From Chelatococcus sambhunathii (GTDB taxonomy: Bacteria; Pseudomonadota; Alphaproteobacteria; Rhizobiales; Methylopilaceae): 64,000 bases of DNA. A model generated the notes under the pieces. That model saw only the letters and a list, made by a program, of their open reading frames with translations. It had not been told where the DNA came from and made no database searches. This document shows, in pieces, positions 17,474 to 25,526 of the stretch (the stretch's first letter is position 1; each line of letters opens with the position of its first letter). Both the position numbers and the translations under genes were made by a program. Location: assembly GCA_031316315.1 (NCBI GenBank), contig JADBEO010000002.1, forward strand, positions 1 to 64,000, in the 5' to 3' direction.

Positions 17474-18814
17474 GTGACCGCCCCCGACCATTACGCTTCC
17501 CTGCTCAAAAAACTGAAATCGCGACATGCCCGCGCCGGCGTCGTCGGCCTCGGCTATGTCGGGCTGCCGCTCGCCATCGCGATCGTGCGCGCGGGCTACT
17601 CGGTAACCGGCTTCGATGTCGATCCCGCGAAGGTCACGGAACTGTCGTCCGGGCGGTCGTACATCAGCACGATCCCCTCGGCCGGCGTGGCTGAGGCGAT
17701 GGCGACGGGGCGCTTCGAACCAACCGCGGACTTCTCGAAGCTCGGCGATTGCGACGTCATCGTCATCTGCGTGCCGACGCCGCTGACGAAGTATCGCGAG
17801 CCGGACCTGCGCTTCGTCGAGGAGACCGGGCGCACGATCGCGCGGACGCTGCGGCCGGGCCAGCTGGTGGCGCTCGAATCGACCACCTATCCCGGCACGA
17901 CCGACGAGGTGCTCCGCCCGCTGCTGGAGGCCTCCGGCCTCAAATGCGGCGCGGACTTCTTCCTCGGCTTCTCGCCCGAGCGCGAGGATCCCGGCAACGC
18001 GCATTTTGAGACCGTGACGATCCCCAAGGTGATCGCCGGCGACGGCCCGAAGGCGCTGGAGCTCATGACCGCCTTCTACGGCGCGGTGGTGAAGCAGGTC
18101 GTCCCCGTCTCGACCAACGCCACGGCCGAGGCCGCCAAGATCACCGAGAACATCTTCCGCGCCGTGAACATCGCTCTGGTCAACGAGCTCAAGGTCGTGT
18201 TCGACGCCATGGGCGTCGACATCTGGGAGGTGGTCGACGCAGCCAAGACCAAGCCGTTCGGCTACATGCCATTCTATCCCGGCCCGGGCCTCGGCGGACA
18301 CTGCATCCCGATCGACCCGTTCTACCTGACCTGGAAGTCGCGTGAGTTCGGCCTGCCGACGCGCTTCATCGAGCTCGCCGGCGAGATCAACACGGCGATG
18401 CCGCGCTACGTCGTCGAGCGGCTCGCCGAGGCGCTCGACCGACGGCTCGGCGTCGCGCTCAGCCGCGCCAAGGTGCTGGTGATCGGCCTCGCCTACAAGA
18501 AGAACGTCTCTGACGTGCGCGAGAGCCCGTCCTTCAAGCTGATCGAGCTGATCGAGGAGCGTGGCGGGGCGGTCGAGTTCCACGATCCGCATGTGCCGAT
18601 CGTGCCGATGACGCGCGAACACGCCGAGTTGGCGGGTCGGGCTTCGACGCCGCTGACGGCGGGGACGCTGAAGGGTTTCGACGCCGTGCTGATCTCGACG
18701 GATCATGACGACGTCGACTACGCGCTGATCGCCGAGGGCGCGAAGCTCGTGGTCGACACGCGCAACGCCATGGCCAAGCGTGAGCTGCCGATGGACAAGG
18801 TGGTGCGAGCGTAA
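17474..18814 (+). CDS. Nucleotide-sugar (UDP-GlcNAc/GalNAc-type) 6-dehydrogenase
   Basis: The product is 446 aa from a GTG. The N-terminal Rossmann motif is GVVGLGYVGLPLAIAIVRAG (residues 22-41); the central domain carries VALESTTYPGTTDEV and FSPEREDPGN; the catalytic cysteine is Cys277 in GGHCIPIDPFYL; the C-terminal domain has VLVIGLAYKKNVSDVRESP. The SPEREDPGN block groups it with WbpA/WbpO/TviB-like HexNAc dehydrogenases rather than UDP-glucose dehydrogenase (from memory). It makes a UDP-uronic acid. It is divergent from the neu transcript; the 140-bp gap shows no clear promoter. Confidence 0.9.
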   Translation: MTAPDHYASLLKKLKSRHARAGVVGLGYVGLPLAIAIVRAGYSVTGFDVDPAKVTELSSGRSYISTIPSAGVAEAMATGRFEPTADFSKLGDCDVIVICVPTPLTKYREPDLRFVEETGRTIARTLRPGQLVALESTTYPGTTDEVLRPLLEASGLKCGADFFLGFSPEREDPGNAHFETVTIPKVIAGDGPKALELMTAFYGAVVKQVVPVSTNATAEAAKITENIFRAVNIALVNELKVVFDAMGVDIWEVVDAAKTKPFGYMPFYPGPGLGGHCIPIDPFYLTWKSREFGLPTRFIELAGEINTAMPRYVVERLAEALDRRLGVALSRAKVLVIGLAYKKNVSDVRESPSFKLIELIEERGGAVEFHDPHVPIVPMTREHAELAGRASTPLTAGTLKGFDAVLISTDHDDVDYALIAEGAKLVVDTRNAMAKRELPMDKVVRA

Positions 18815-18833
18815 GGCGCGCAGTCCGCCCGTC

Positions 18834-20660
18834 TTACTCCGCCGCCGCCTTCGCCTCGCCGCCGCCCTCCACGCGGAACGCCGCCCGTCCCTCGCCAGTC
18901 ATCAGCTCGCCGATCGGACGGCGCTCGGCGGCGAAGAAGGCGTTGTGGAACATCTCGAGGTTGATGCGTCGCAGAAGGTCCTTCTTCGAGGTCGGCGCTC
19001 CGGCGCCGACGAGCGCGGCGGCCTCGAACAGCTCCGGCCGCCAGAACGAAGGCTCCGCCATCGCCATTGCGTAGTTGCGGGTGCCTTCCTTCTTCACGTT
19101 GGTGAAGCCGCCGATCTCGCGCTCGGCGAGCGCGCGCATCAAGCGCTTGCCGTATTCGCCATTGGCGTGCTCGGCGGCCTTCCAGCGCATCGGCAGGTTG
19201 GCGGCGAAGCCGACGAGATCGAGGTCAAGCATCGGCGTTCGCAGCTCCACCGACGCCATCATCGAATAGGCGTCCGAATGCGGCAGCACGCAGGTCTGGA
19301 GGAACGTCGTCTGGTCGTGGATCAACGTCGCCTGCGCCTGGCGTTCGGCGACGTCCGTGATCGGGGCGAGACGGTCGAGGATCTCGCGGCGGATTTTCCG
19401 CTGGCCGGCGAGATAACTTTCGACCGCCGGGCCGGGCGTTGCGCCGACCAGGTCGCCGAGGTGCTCGAGGGCGGGATTCCTCGCGAAGTAATCGCGATAG
19501 TGGATGTAACCCCCGAACACCTCGTCGGCGCAGTCGCCGCCGATCAGGGCGATGACGCCGTTGCGGCGCGCCGACCGGCAGAGGCTGAGCATCGATGGGC
19601 CGCTGTTCCACCGGCTCGGGGCCCGGGAATAACCGACGAAGGCCTCCAGCTCCGCGACGAAGTCGGCTTTGTCCTGCGTGATCAGATGGGCGGTCGCCGA
19701 GCGCTTCTGCAGCAGCTTCGGCACGACGTCGAGCGGGATCGTCTCGATGCCGGGCGAGAGCTTGGTGAAGGTCTGCAAGCCGCCGTCGCGGGCCTGGGCG
19801 AGCCAGAACAGCAAGCTCGAATCGATGCCGCCCGACAGCAGCACGCCGAGCGGCACGTCGGCGACGAGATGGCGCCGCACGGACTGATCGAGCAGTGCGA
19901 GAAGCTCGTCAAGCAGGTCGCCCGCGGACGCGCGGCCGAGCGCTTCGTGACGCGCAGGGTCGAACAGGTTCCAAGGGCCAAAATAGCGCGAGACAGTCGT
20001 CGCGCCGTTCTTCCGCCGCAGCAGATGCCCCGCCGGCAGCATGGCGACGCCAGCGAAGAAGCTGCGGTCGGGATGGTGCATGCCGCGCGTGCCGGTCTCG
20101 CCGGTGGTCGCGAGGTAGAGCGCGTAGGATGCGAGGTCCGGCTGGCGGGCGCCAAGCACATCGGCGACAGCGAGCGGATCGGAGGCCACGACCAGCCCTC
20201 GCGGCCCGTTGCTCCAATAGAGCGGCTTCTGACCAAAATGGTCCCGTGCGGCGATGGTCTCTCCGGTCGCCGTGTCGTGCAGCACGAAGGCGAACATGCC
20301 GCGCAGCCGGGGCAGGGCGGCCTCGACGCCCCAGCGGATCAGCGCCTCGAGCAGAACCTCGGTGTCGCTGCGGGTCGCGAAGGTCGCGCCCCCGCGCTCC
20401 AGTTCCCCGCGCAGCTCGACGTGGTTGTAGAGCTCGCCGTTGTAGGTCAGCGCGTAGCGGCGCGAAGAATCCCAGAACGGCTGGTCGCCGGCCGACGAGA
20501 CGTCGATGATCGAGAGGCGCGTGTGGCCGACGACGAAGCCGGCGTGGGTTTCTACGGCCTGATGGTCGGGTCCGCGCTCATGCTGCCGGGAAAGCGCGCG
20601 CGTGTAGGTCTCGGCCGGCGCCGGCGTGTCGCGGAAGGCGTGGAAGAAGATGCCGCACAC
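18834..20660 (-). CDS. Asparagine synthetase-type amidotransferase (AsnB family)
   Basis: The product is 608 aa. The N-terminal glutaminase domain has the catalytic Cys2 (MCGIFFH), RGPDHQ, GHTRLSIID, YNGELYNH and SDTEVLLEAL. The synthetase domain has the PP-loop SGGIDSS (residues 276-282) and GGDCADEVFGGY. Residues needed for both half-reactions are present. The location in a surface-glycan block, near a UDP-HexNAc dehydrogenase, suggests amidation of a uronic acid, as proposed for WbpS in Pseudomonas O-antigen, rather than asparagine supply. This is inference. Confidence 0.9.
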   Translation of the reverse strand: MCGIFFHAFRDTPAPAETYTRALSRQHERGPDHQAVETHAGFVVGHTRLSIIDVSSAGDQPFWDSSRRYALTYNGELYNHVELRGELERGGATFATRSDTEVLLEALIRWGVEAALPRLRGMFAFVLHDTATGETIAARDHFGQKPLYWSNGPRGLVVASDPLAVADVLGARQPDLASYALYLATTGETGTRGMHHPDRSFFAGVAMLPAGHLLRRKNGATTVSRYFGPWNLFDPARHEALGRASAGDLLDELLALLDQSVRRHLVADVPLGVLLSGGIDSSLLFWLAQARDGGLQTFTKLSPGIETIPLDVVPKLLQKRSATAHLITQDKADFVAELEAFVGYSRAPSRWNSGPSMLSLCRSARRNGVIALIGGDCADEVFGGYIHYRDYFARNPALEHLGDLVGATPGPAVESYLAGQRKIRREILDRLAPITDVAERQAQATLIHDQTTFLQTCVLPHSDAYSMMASVELRTPMLDLDLVGFAANLPMRWKAAEHANGEYGKRLMRALAEREIGGFTNVKKEGTRNYAMAMAEPSFWRPELFEAAALVGAGAPTSKKDLLRRINLEMFHNAFFAAERRPIGELMTGEGRAAFRVEGGGEAKAAAE

Positions 20661-20695
20661 GGGCGCGCTTTCCTTGTCGGCTTCGGAACCTCACG

Positions 20696-20800
20696 CGGTC
20701 GTCGTCCCGGGCTTGTCCCGGGACCCATTAACGCCGGCGCGGCCGGATCGACCGGGCATGTCGAGGAAATGGATGCCGGGACAAGCCCGGCATGACGGCG
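20696..20800. repeat. Family B inverted repeat, copy 3
   Basis: The arms GTCGTCCCGGGCTTGTCCCGG (from about 20699) and GGATGCCGGGACAAGCCCGGC (from about 20771) are inverted copies around a 40-bp centre. It lies in the 181-bp gap between the amidotransferase and the methyltransferase upstream of it. Confidence 0.7.
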
Positions 20801-20841
20801 GAGGTTGCGACGCGATGCCTTCGTCCCCGCGAAACGGTGTT

Positions 20842-21882
20842 TCAGTCCATCTTCCTGAAGATCATGTGGTAGCGGCCCGAGAACAGCTCCTCGGCGCTGA
20901 CGTCCGGCCAGTTCTCGGCGACCAGGCCCCAGAAATTCTCCACCGACCGGGTCAGCGAATAGAACTCGGCGACGTTCCGGAGCGGCTCGTTGACGACGAG
21001 CTGCAGCAGGTAGCCGTGGTCGAGGGCAGTCTTGACCAGCCGCGACATTGGCGTGCGCGGATAGGCGAGGCCCTCGAAGTAGAACTCGATCATCTGCTCC
21101 GCGCGGTCGGCGTGGAACTCCTTGGCGAAGCGCCGGTACTCGTCGTCCGTGAGCAGCAGGTGCCCCCACGGGATGTTGGTCGAGGAGTAGCGGTGCGGGC
21201 CGAGGAACGAGAAGAACGAGAAGTGCTTGATGATGAAGACCGCGCCCGGGTTCGACGACGCCGCCACCGACTCGAAGATGCCCGCCCAGTCGGAGATGTG
21301 GTCGATCGCCTTGGCGTAGAAGATATCGAACTTCTCGCCGAGCTCGTGGACGTCGTGGCCGCCGACCTTGGCAAAGCGGAACGGCTTGCCGCTCTCCTGG
21401 GAATAGGGCGCGACCGCCGGGCGGATGGAAAAATGCTGGTCGCCCATCAGGTGCGCGTAGCGCTCGAACTCGAACCTTTCCGGGCACTGCTTCTTGATGA
21501 ACTCGACGAGCTCGACGAACAGCTCGTCGCGGTCGTGGACCTGCCAGCTCGATTTGTGCTCGCCGTCGAGGAACGGGTCGATGCCCCAGGCCGAGCCGAG
21601 GTCGGTGAACTCCAGCAGCAGGCGCGGGATCATTCCGTTGCCGGTGCCGATGTCGAGCAGGCTCTTGCCCCTGGTCTCGACGCCGGCGCGGCGCATCAGG
21701 TCGACGACTTGGTGGACCTGCAGCAGGACGCGGCCGCGCTGGCGCTCGCTGGCGGTGCCGGGGGGCGGCGAATCCCAGTAGTTCGTCCCCGGCGAGGTCG
21801 GGTTGAGATAGGGCAGCAGGAAGTCGTCCGAGACCGGCAGCCGGACGCCGTTGTCCTTCACGAAATGGACGATGTCGTTCAA
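20842..21882 (-). CDS. SAM-dependent methyltransferase (class I)
   Basis: The product is 346 aa from a TTG at 21882, chosen because GGAGG lies 6 bp upstream; a GTG at 21906 would add eight Arg-rich residues but has no such site. Motif I is LLDIGTGNGMI (residues 75-85), and WGIDPF follows. A long insert (FSFFSFLGPHRYSSTNIPWGHLLL) and C-terminal NFWGLVAENWPDVSAEELFSG are not diagnostic. It probably methylates a sugar or a small group in the surface glycan, judging by its neighbours. The substrate is unknown. Confidence 0.8.
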   Translation of the reverse strand: MNDIVHFVKDNGVRLPVSDDFLLPYLNPTSPGTNYWDSPPPGTASERQRGRVLLQVHQVVDLMRRAGVETRGKSLLDIGTGNGMIPRLLLEFTDLGSAWGIDPFLDGEHKSSWQVHDRDELFVELVEFIKKQCPERFEFERYAHLMGDQHFSIRPAVAPYSQESGKPFRFAKVGGHDVHELGEKFDIFYAKAIDHISDWAGIFESVAASSNPGAVFIIKHFSFFSFLGPHRYSSTNIPWGHLLLTDDEYRRFAKEFHADRAEQMIEFYFEGLAYPRTPMSRLVKTALDHGYLLQLVVNEPLRNVAEFYSLTRSVENFWGLVAENWPDVSAEELFSGRYHMIFRKMD

Positions 21883-22014
21883 GGCTGGCCTCCGTCGTCG
21901 CGACACGTCCCCGACTGACCGGGCGACCGCCGAACCGCGCCGGAGGTCCCGGAACGGCCGGAAACGCGCGAGACATAGTCGGAAACGTACGGCGCCTCAA
22001 CGGCGCCGAGGCGC

Positions 22015-22740
22015 TCACTTGATGGCGACGAAACCCTCGAAGCAGATGTACTTCATGATGGTCGTCACGTCCTGGAAGCCGGCGCGGGAGAGCAGGTCGA
22101 GGTTGCCCTGCGTGGAGAACGGCTCAAGCACGCCCTTCAGGCTGCGCGCCTTCGAGACGATCTCCTCGGCGTTGTAGCCCTGACCGAGCTTGTAATCGTA
22201 GGTGTACATCTGGGTCAGCATGTCCTGGAAGCGCGCGTCAGGCCCGCGCACCTTCTCGAACATCACGAAGCAGCCGCCCCAGTTTAGGGCCGCGTAGATC
22301 TTGTCGATCAGCGCCTGCCGCACGGCGGGCCTCACGAACTGGACCGTGTAGTAGGCGACGATGAAGTCCGCCGGCTCGAGCTCGGCTTGAAAGATGTCGT
22401 CGGCGACGAAGGAAACGTTGGGGACGCCGAGTTCGGCGCGTTTCTGCTCGGCCCGCGCGACCATTTCCGGCTCGATGTCGACTCCGATGAAGCGCGCGCC
22501 GTCCTTGCCCTTGTTGCGTTCGGCGAGGCGGAACGACAGCGTTCCGGTCGAACAGCCCAGTTCGTAGACGACCGAGTCACGGCCAACGAAGAAGTCGCTC
22601 AGTCCGCAGATCAGCTCGTGACCTGCGGCATACAACGGCACCGACTTGGAGACATGGTCGTCGAAGTGCTGCGCGACCTCGCCGGAGAACGTCCAGCCGG
22701 CGTTGCTCGCGACGATGCTGTCTCCGGTCACGTCTTTCAT
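22015..22740 (-). CDS. CmoA-like SAM-dependent methyltransferase
   Basis: The product is 241 aa. SAM motif I is YELGCSTGTLSFRL (residues 59-72). The stretches FEKVRGPDARFQDMLTQMYTYDYK, GYNAEEIVSKARSLKGVLEPFST and LLSRAGF are strongly reminiscent of CmoA (carboxy-SAM synthase). No cmoB is adjacent, and the gene is embedded in glycan genes, so it may be a repurposed relative. A TATGTA -10 (22763-22758) with TTCGAC (22785-22780) upstream, 16 bp apart, is a plausible promoter. It is divergent from the next gene. Confidence 0.8.
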   Translation of the reverse strand: MKDVTGDSIVASNAGWTFSGEVAQHFDDHVSKSVPLYAAGHELICGLSDFFVGRDSVVYELGCSTGTLSFRLAERNKGKDGARFIGVDIEPEMVARAEQKRAELGVPNVSFVADDIFQAELEPADFIVAYYTVQFVRPAVRQALIDKIYAALNWGGCFVMFEKVRGPDARFQDMLTQMYTYDYKLGQGYNAEEIVSKARSLKGVLEPFSTQGNLDLLSRAGFQDVTTIMKYICFEGFVAIK

Positions 22741-22884
22741 CAGACGTCTCCAAGAATTACATAAGCGGATCTTCGCCGCGTCGAAATAGTTCGCCGATGA
22801 CGAGCAGAAGTTGACGTGGCCGCGCCGACGACTTACACGCCCGGCCTCGCCAAATCAACGCCGCGCGAAGCTGGGAAGGGACCG

Positions 22885-24246
22885 ATGGCTGGCGCTCGCC
22901 GTTTTCCGGTCATTCTTCCGTCCGAGACCCAAGCTCGGGAATTCGACGCCAAGATGCTGCTCGCGGGCATGCTGGCCGAGCGCGGCCACCCCGTGGTCGT
23001 CGGCTCGCGCATGGAGATCCACAACCGAATCCACCGGTTGCCGCGCGGACTCTACATCGCCAAGGACCTGTTCAAGAGCTCCCGGCGCATGTTCCGCATC
23101 ATGGAGCGGCTCGGCTTCGCCATCGTCGCCTGGGACGAGGAGGCGATCGTCACCGCCGACGCCAAGACCTATCACGAGCGGCGGGTCAATCCGGAGAACC
23201 TGAACCGTATCAAGGCGTTCCTCGCCTGGGGCGCGAACAACCGCGTTCTGATCGAGACCGCGCCGGGGTACAGCGGCACGCCGATCTTCGATACCGGCAA
23301 TCCGCGCATCGACCTGCTGACCGAGCGGGTCCGCGGCTTCTTCGCCCCCGAGGTCGCGGAGCTCAAGGCGCGCTTCGGCGACTTCATCCTGATCAATTCG
23401 AACTTCGGCCAGATCAACCATTTCCTCGAAAGCGAGCGCGTGCGGCGCGGGCCGGACGGAGGTTTCGTCAACATGGCGGCCGGTAATCCCGAGTGGTGGG
23501 ATTTTCGGCTCAAGGTCTTCGACAGCTTCCTGCAGATGCTACCGGCGGTCGCGCGGGCGTTTGCCGACCGCAAGGTGGTGGTGCGGCCGCATCCGGCCGA
23601 GTCGCACGAGGTCTGGCGCGCGGCGGCGGAGAGCCTGCCGAACGTCGAGGTGATCCACGAAGGCAACATCTCGCCCTGGTTGCTCGCCAGCGCGGTCGCG
23701 ATCCACAACGGCTGCACGACGGGGCTCGAAAGCTTCCTGCTCGGCCATCCCGTCGTCGCCTATCGCGCGGTGGCGTCCGAGAGGTTCGATGACCGGTTGC
23801 CAAACCTCGTCTCCGCCTCCGTGTTCTCCGAAACGGATCTGATCGAGACGCTTCAGAGGCTGTTCGCGGGCGTCGGTCTGCCGGCGCCGGACCCCTCGGC
23901 GGTGGCGCAGCTGGAGAGTCAGGTCGGCCGGCTTGACGGGGTGCTCGCTTCCGAACGCATAGACGCGCTGATCGCCGATCAGGGCGAGGCGTGGGTCCCG
24001 CGCAGGGCCAGGGTCGCGGCGCGGATGGCGGGTTACCTTCTCGCCGCGCGACGGCGCTCGCAGAAGCAGAAAAACGCCCGCATCGCGGGCCACAAGAACA
24101 GCGCCGAATATACCGCCCATCGCTTCGCAGGCCTCACCGCGGACGACGCGCGCGAACGGCTCGGCCGTCTCGGCGCCGGGCTCGGCCGCTTCGGAGGCCT
24201 GCGCGTCAGGCAGCTCTATCCAAACGTGTTCCTGGTCTCGTCCTGA
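22885..24246 (+). CDS. Surface carbohydrate biosynthesis protein (GT-B-like), paralogue 2
   Basis: The product is 453 aa, homologous to the gene at 15984-17333: PVILPSETQAREFDAKMLLAG, AIVAWDEEA, FLAWG, TGNPRIDLL, INSNFGQINHFL, VVVRPHPAE, HNGCTTGLESFLLGHPVVAYR. The C-terminal 100 residues, including RRRSQKQKNARIAGHK and the ERLGRLGAGLGRFGGL region, have no counterpart in the other copy. The ATG at 22885 has AAGGG 4-5 bp upstream; an upstream GTG at 22816 is less likely. It is probably a glycosyl- or glycerophosphate-type transferase; the activity is not established. Confidence 0.8.
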   Translation: MAGARRFPVILPSETQAREFDAKMLLAGMLAERGHPVVVGSRMEIHNRIHRLPRGLYIAKDLFKSSRRMFRIMERLGFAIVAWDEEAIVTADAKTYHERRVNPENLNRIKAFLAWGANNRVLIETAPGYSGTPIFDTGNPRIDLLTERVRGFFAPEVAELKARFGDFILINSNFGQINHFLESERVRRGPDGGFVNMAAGNPEWWDFRLKVFDSFLQMLPAVARAFADRKVVVRPHPAESHEVWRAAAESLPNVEVIHEGNISPWLLASAVAIHNGCTTGLESFLLGHPVVAYRAVASERFDDRLPNLVSASVFSETDLIETLQRLFAGVGLPAPDPSAVAQLESQVGRLDGVLASERIDALIADQGEAWVPRRARVAARMAGYLLAARRRSQKQKNARIAGHKNSAEYTAHRFAGLTADDARERLGRLGAGLGRFGGLRVRQLYPNVFLVSS

Positions 24247-24269
24247 CGCGAAAAGAGCGGGACAGCCGG

Positions 24270-25310
24270 TCAGGCCTTGGCGCTCTTCCGGCGCCGTCGT
24301 GAGAAGCGCTTCACCACGGTCGACACCACGTCCTCGATCTCGTCCATTTCGGCCTGGGTGGCGTCCTCCGGCGTGAAGACGGAGCGTTTCAGCGTGCGGG
24401 GCGGGCAAACCTCCGCCCAGGACGTCCCGAAATGCCGCCGGGAGAAGGCGTCGTTGGAGAAGGCCAGCCGCGCCCTGATCTTCGCGGCGAACGCCTCATC
24501 GACGCCGATGTGCGGCTGCCGGTCCCAGCCCAGTTCGCGCGTCCTGATCTTGAAGTCGCGATAGATCGGGCCGTAGCCGTCGTCGTCGCGCGGGCTTCCG
24601 CCCAGACGCTCCATGATCTGTCGAGCCGCGAACACCGTCTTCGCCCCTGCGTTGGTGTTCCTCACGGTCGCCCGCGTCAGCGAGGCGCAGTCGTCGATCC
24701 CGCACCGCCGGATGAAATCGTCCTCGAGGCCCGACGCAGCGGCGCGCTCGAACGAGATCACCTCGACCGCGCAGCGCTGGTCCGCCAGGAACGGCGCAAG
24801 ATAGCGGGCGGGCTCGACCCGCCCCTCCCGGAGCCACTCCTCGGCGAAGTCCTCGAACGGCTCGGGCCGCGCCAGCCTCTTCTGGCTCTGCACATACCAG
24901 CTGTTCAACCAGGCAGGCTGGTCGCGGACATAGGCCAGCATGCGGACGTCGTAGCCGCGCTTTTCGAAGAACGTCAGGATCCGGTCGAGCCGCCCGGGGT
25001 GGGACAGCGAGGCCGAGAACATTTCGCTGGATATGAGTATGTTGGTCCGCGAGCCGCGCGCGACCCGATCGATCTCGGGCCAGAACACCGCGCCCGAACG
25101 GAGTTCGCCGTCAGGCCCGATTTCGTCGCAGAGCGCGAGGATCTGGTGATTGCGGGCCCGCTTGCCCTGGCGGTCCCTGCTCCGCGGAAAGAACAGGCCA
25201 CGCGTCTCGAGCTCATCCTCGTTCGCGCGAATGAAGTGCTTGAGGGAGCTGCTGCCGGTCTTGTGGGGACCGATGTGGACGAAGCAGGTCGGATTCGCGG
25301 GAGTCGTCAT
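24270..25310 (-). CDS. Sulfotransferase-like P-loop protein
   Basis: The product is 346 aa. The N-terminal PAPS-binding-like loop CFVHIGPHKTGSSSLKHFI (residues 9-27) and the later LISSEMFSAS and MLAYVRDQPAWLNSWYVQ segments fit the sulfotransferase superfamily, as found in many bacterial surface-polysaccharide loci. The C-terminus is basic (KRFSRRRRKSAKA). The ATG at 25310 is used rather than the upstream in-frame codon because the P-loop then begins at the usual distance. It is convergent with the preceding gene. The acceptor is unknown. Confidence 0.78.
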   Translation of the reverse strand: MTTPANPTCFVHIGPHKTGSSSLKHFIRANEDELETRGLFFPRSRDRQGKRARNHQILALCDEIGPDGELRSGAVFWPEIDRVARGSRTNILISSEMFSASLSHPGRLDRILTFFEKRGYDVRMLAYVRDQPAWLNSWYVQSQKRLARPEPFEDFAEEWLREGRVEPARYLAPFLADQRCAVEVISFERAAASGLEDDFIRRCGIDDCASLTRATVRNTNAGAKTVFAARQIMERLGGSPRDDDGYGPIYRDFKIRTRELGWDRQPHIGVDEAFAAKIRARLAFSNDAFSRRHFGTSWAEVCPPRTLKRSVFTPEDATQAEMDEIEDVVSTVVKRFSRRRRKSAKA

Positions 25311-25526
25311 CGCCGTCCGTTCATACCGATGCGCTCGGCCCGAGCGATCGCGGATCGCCGGCCGGAGCGGGCCGGCAACGTAGCGGCATGCACATCGCCC
25401 CGCCAAGCCAACGGCCGGCGCCCCATCCGCTCCGACGGCGTGATCGACCGCGCGAAGCTTGCCGCTCCTTACGTCGTGGCCGGCGAAGAAGCGGCCCGCA
25501 AAGGTCAGGCGGGCCGCCTCCGGCGA

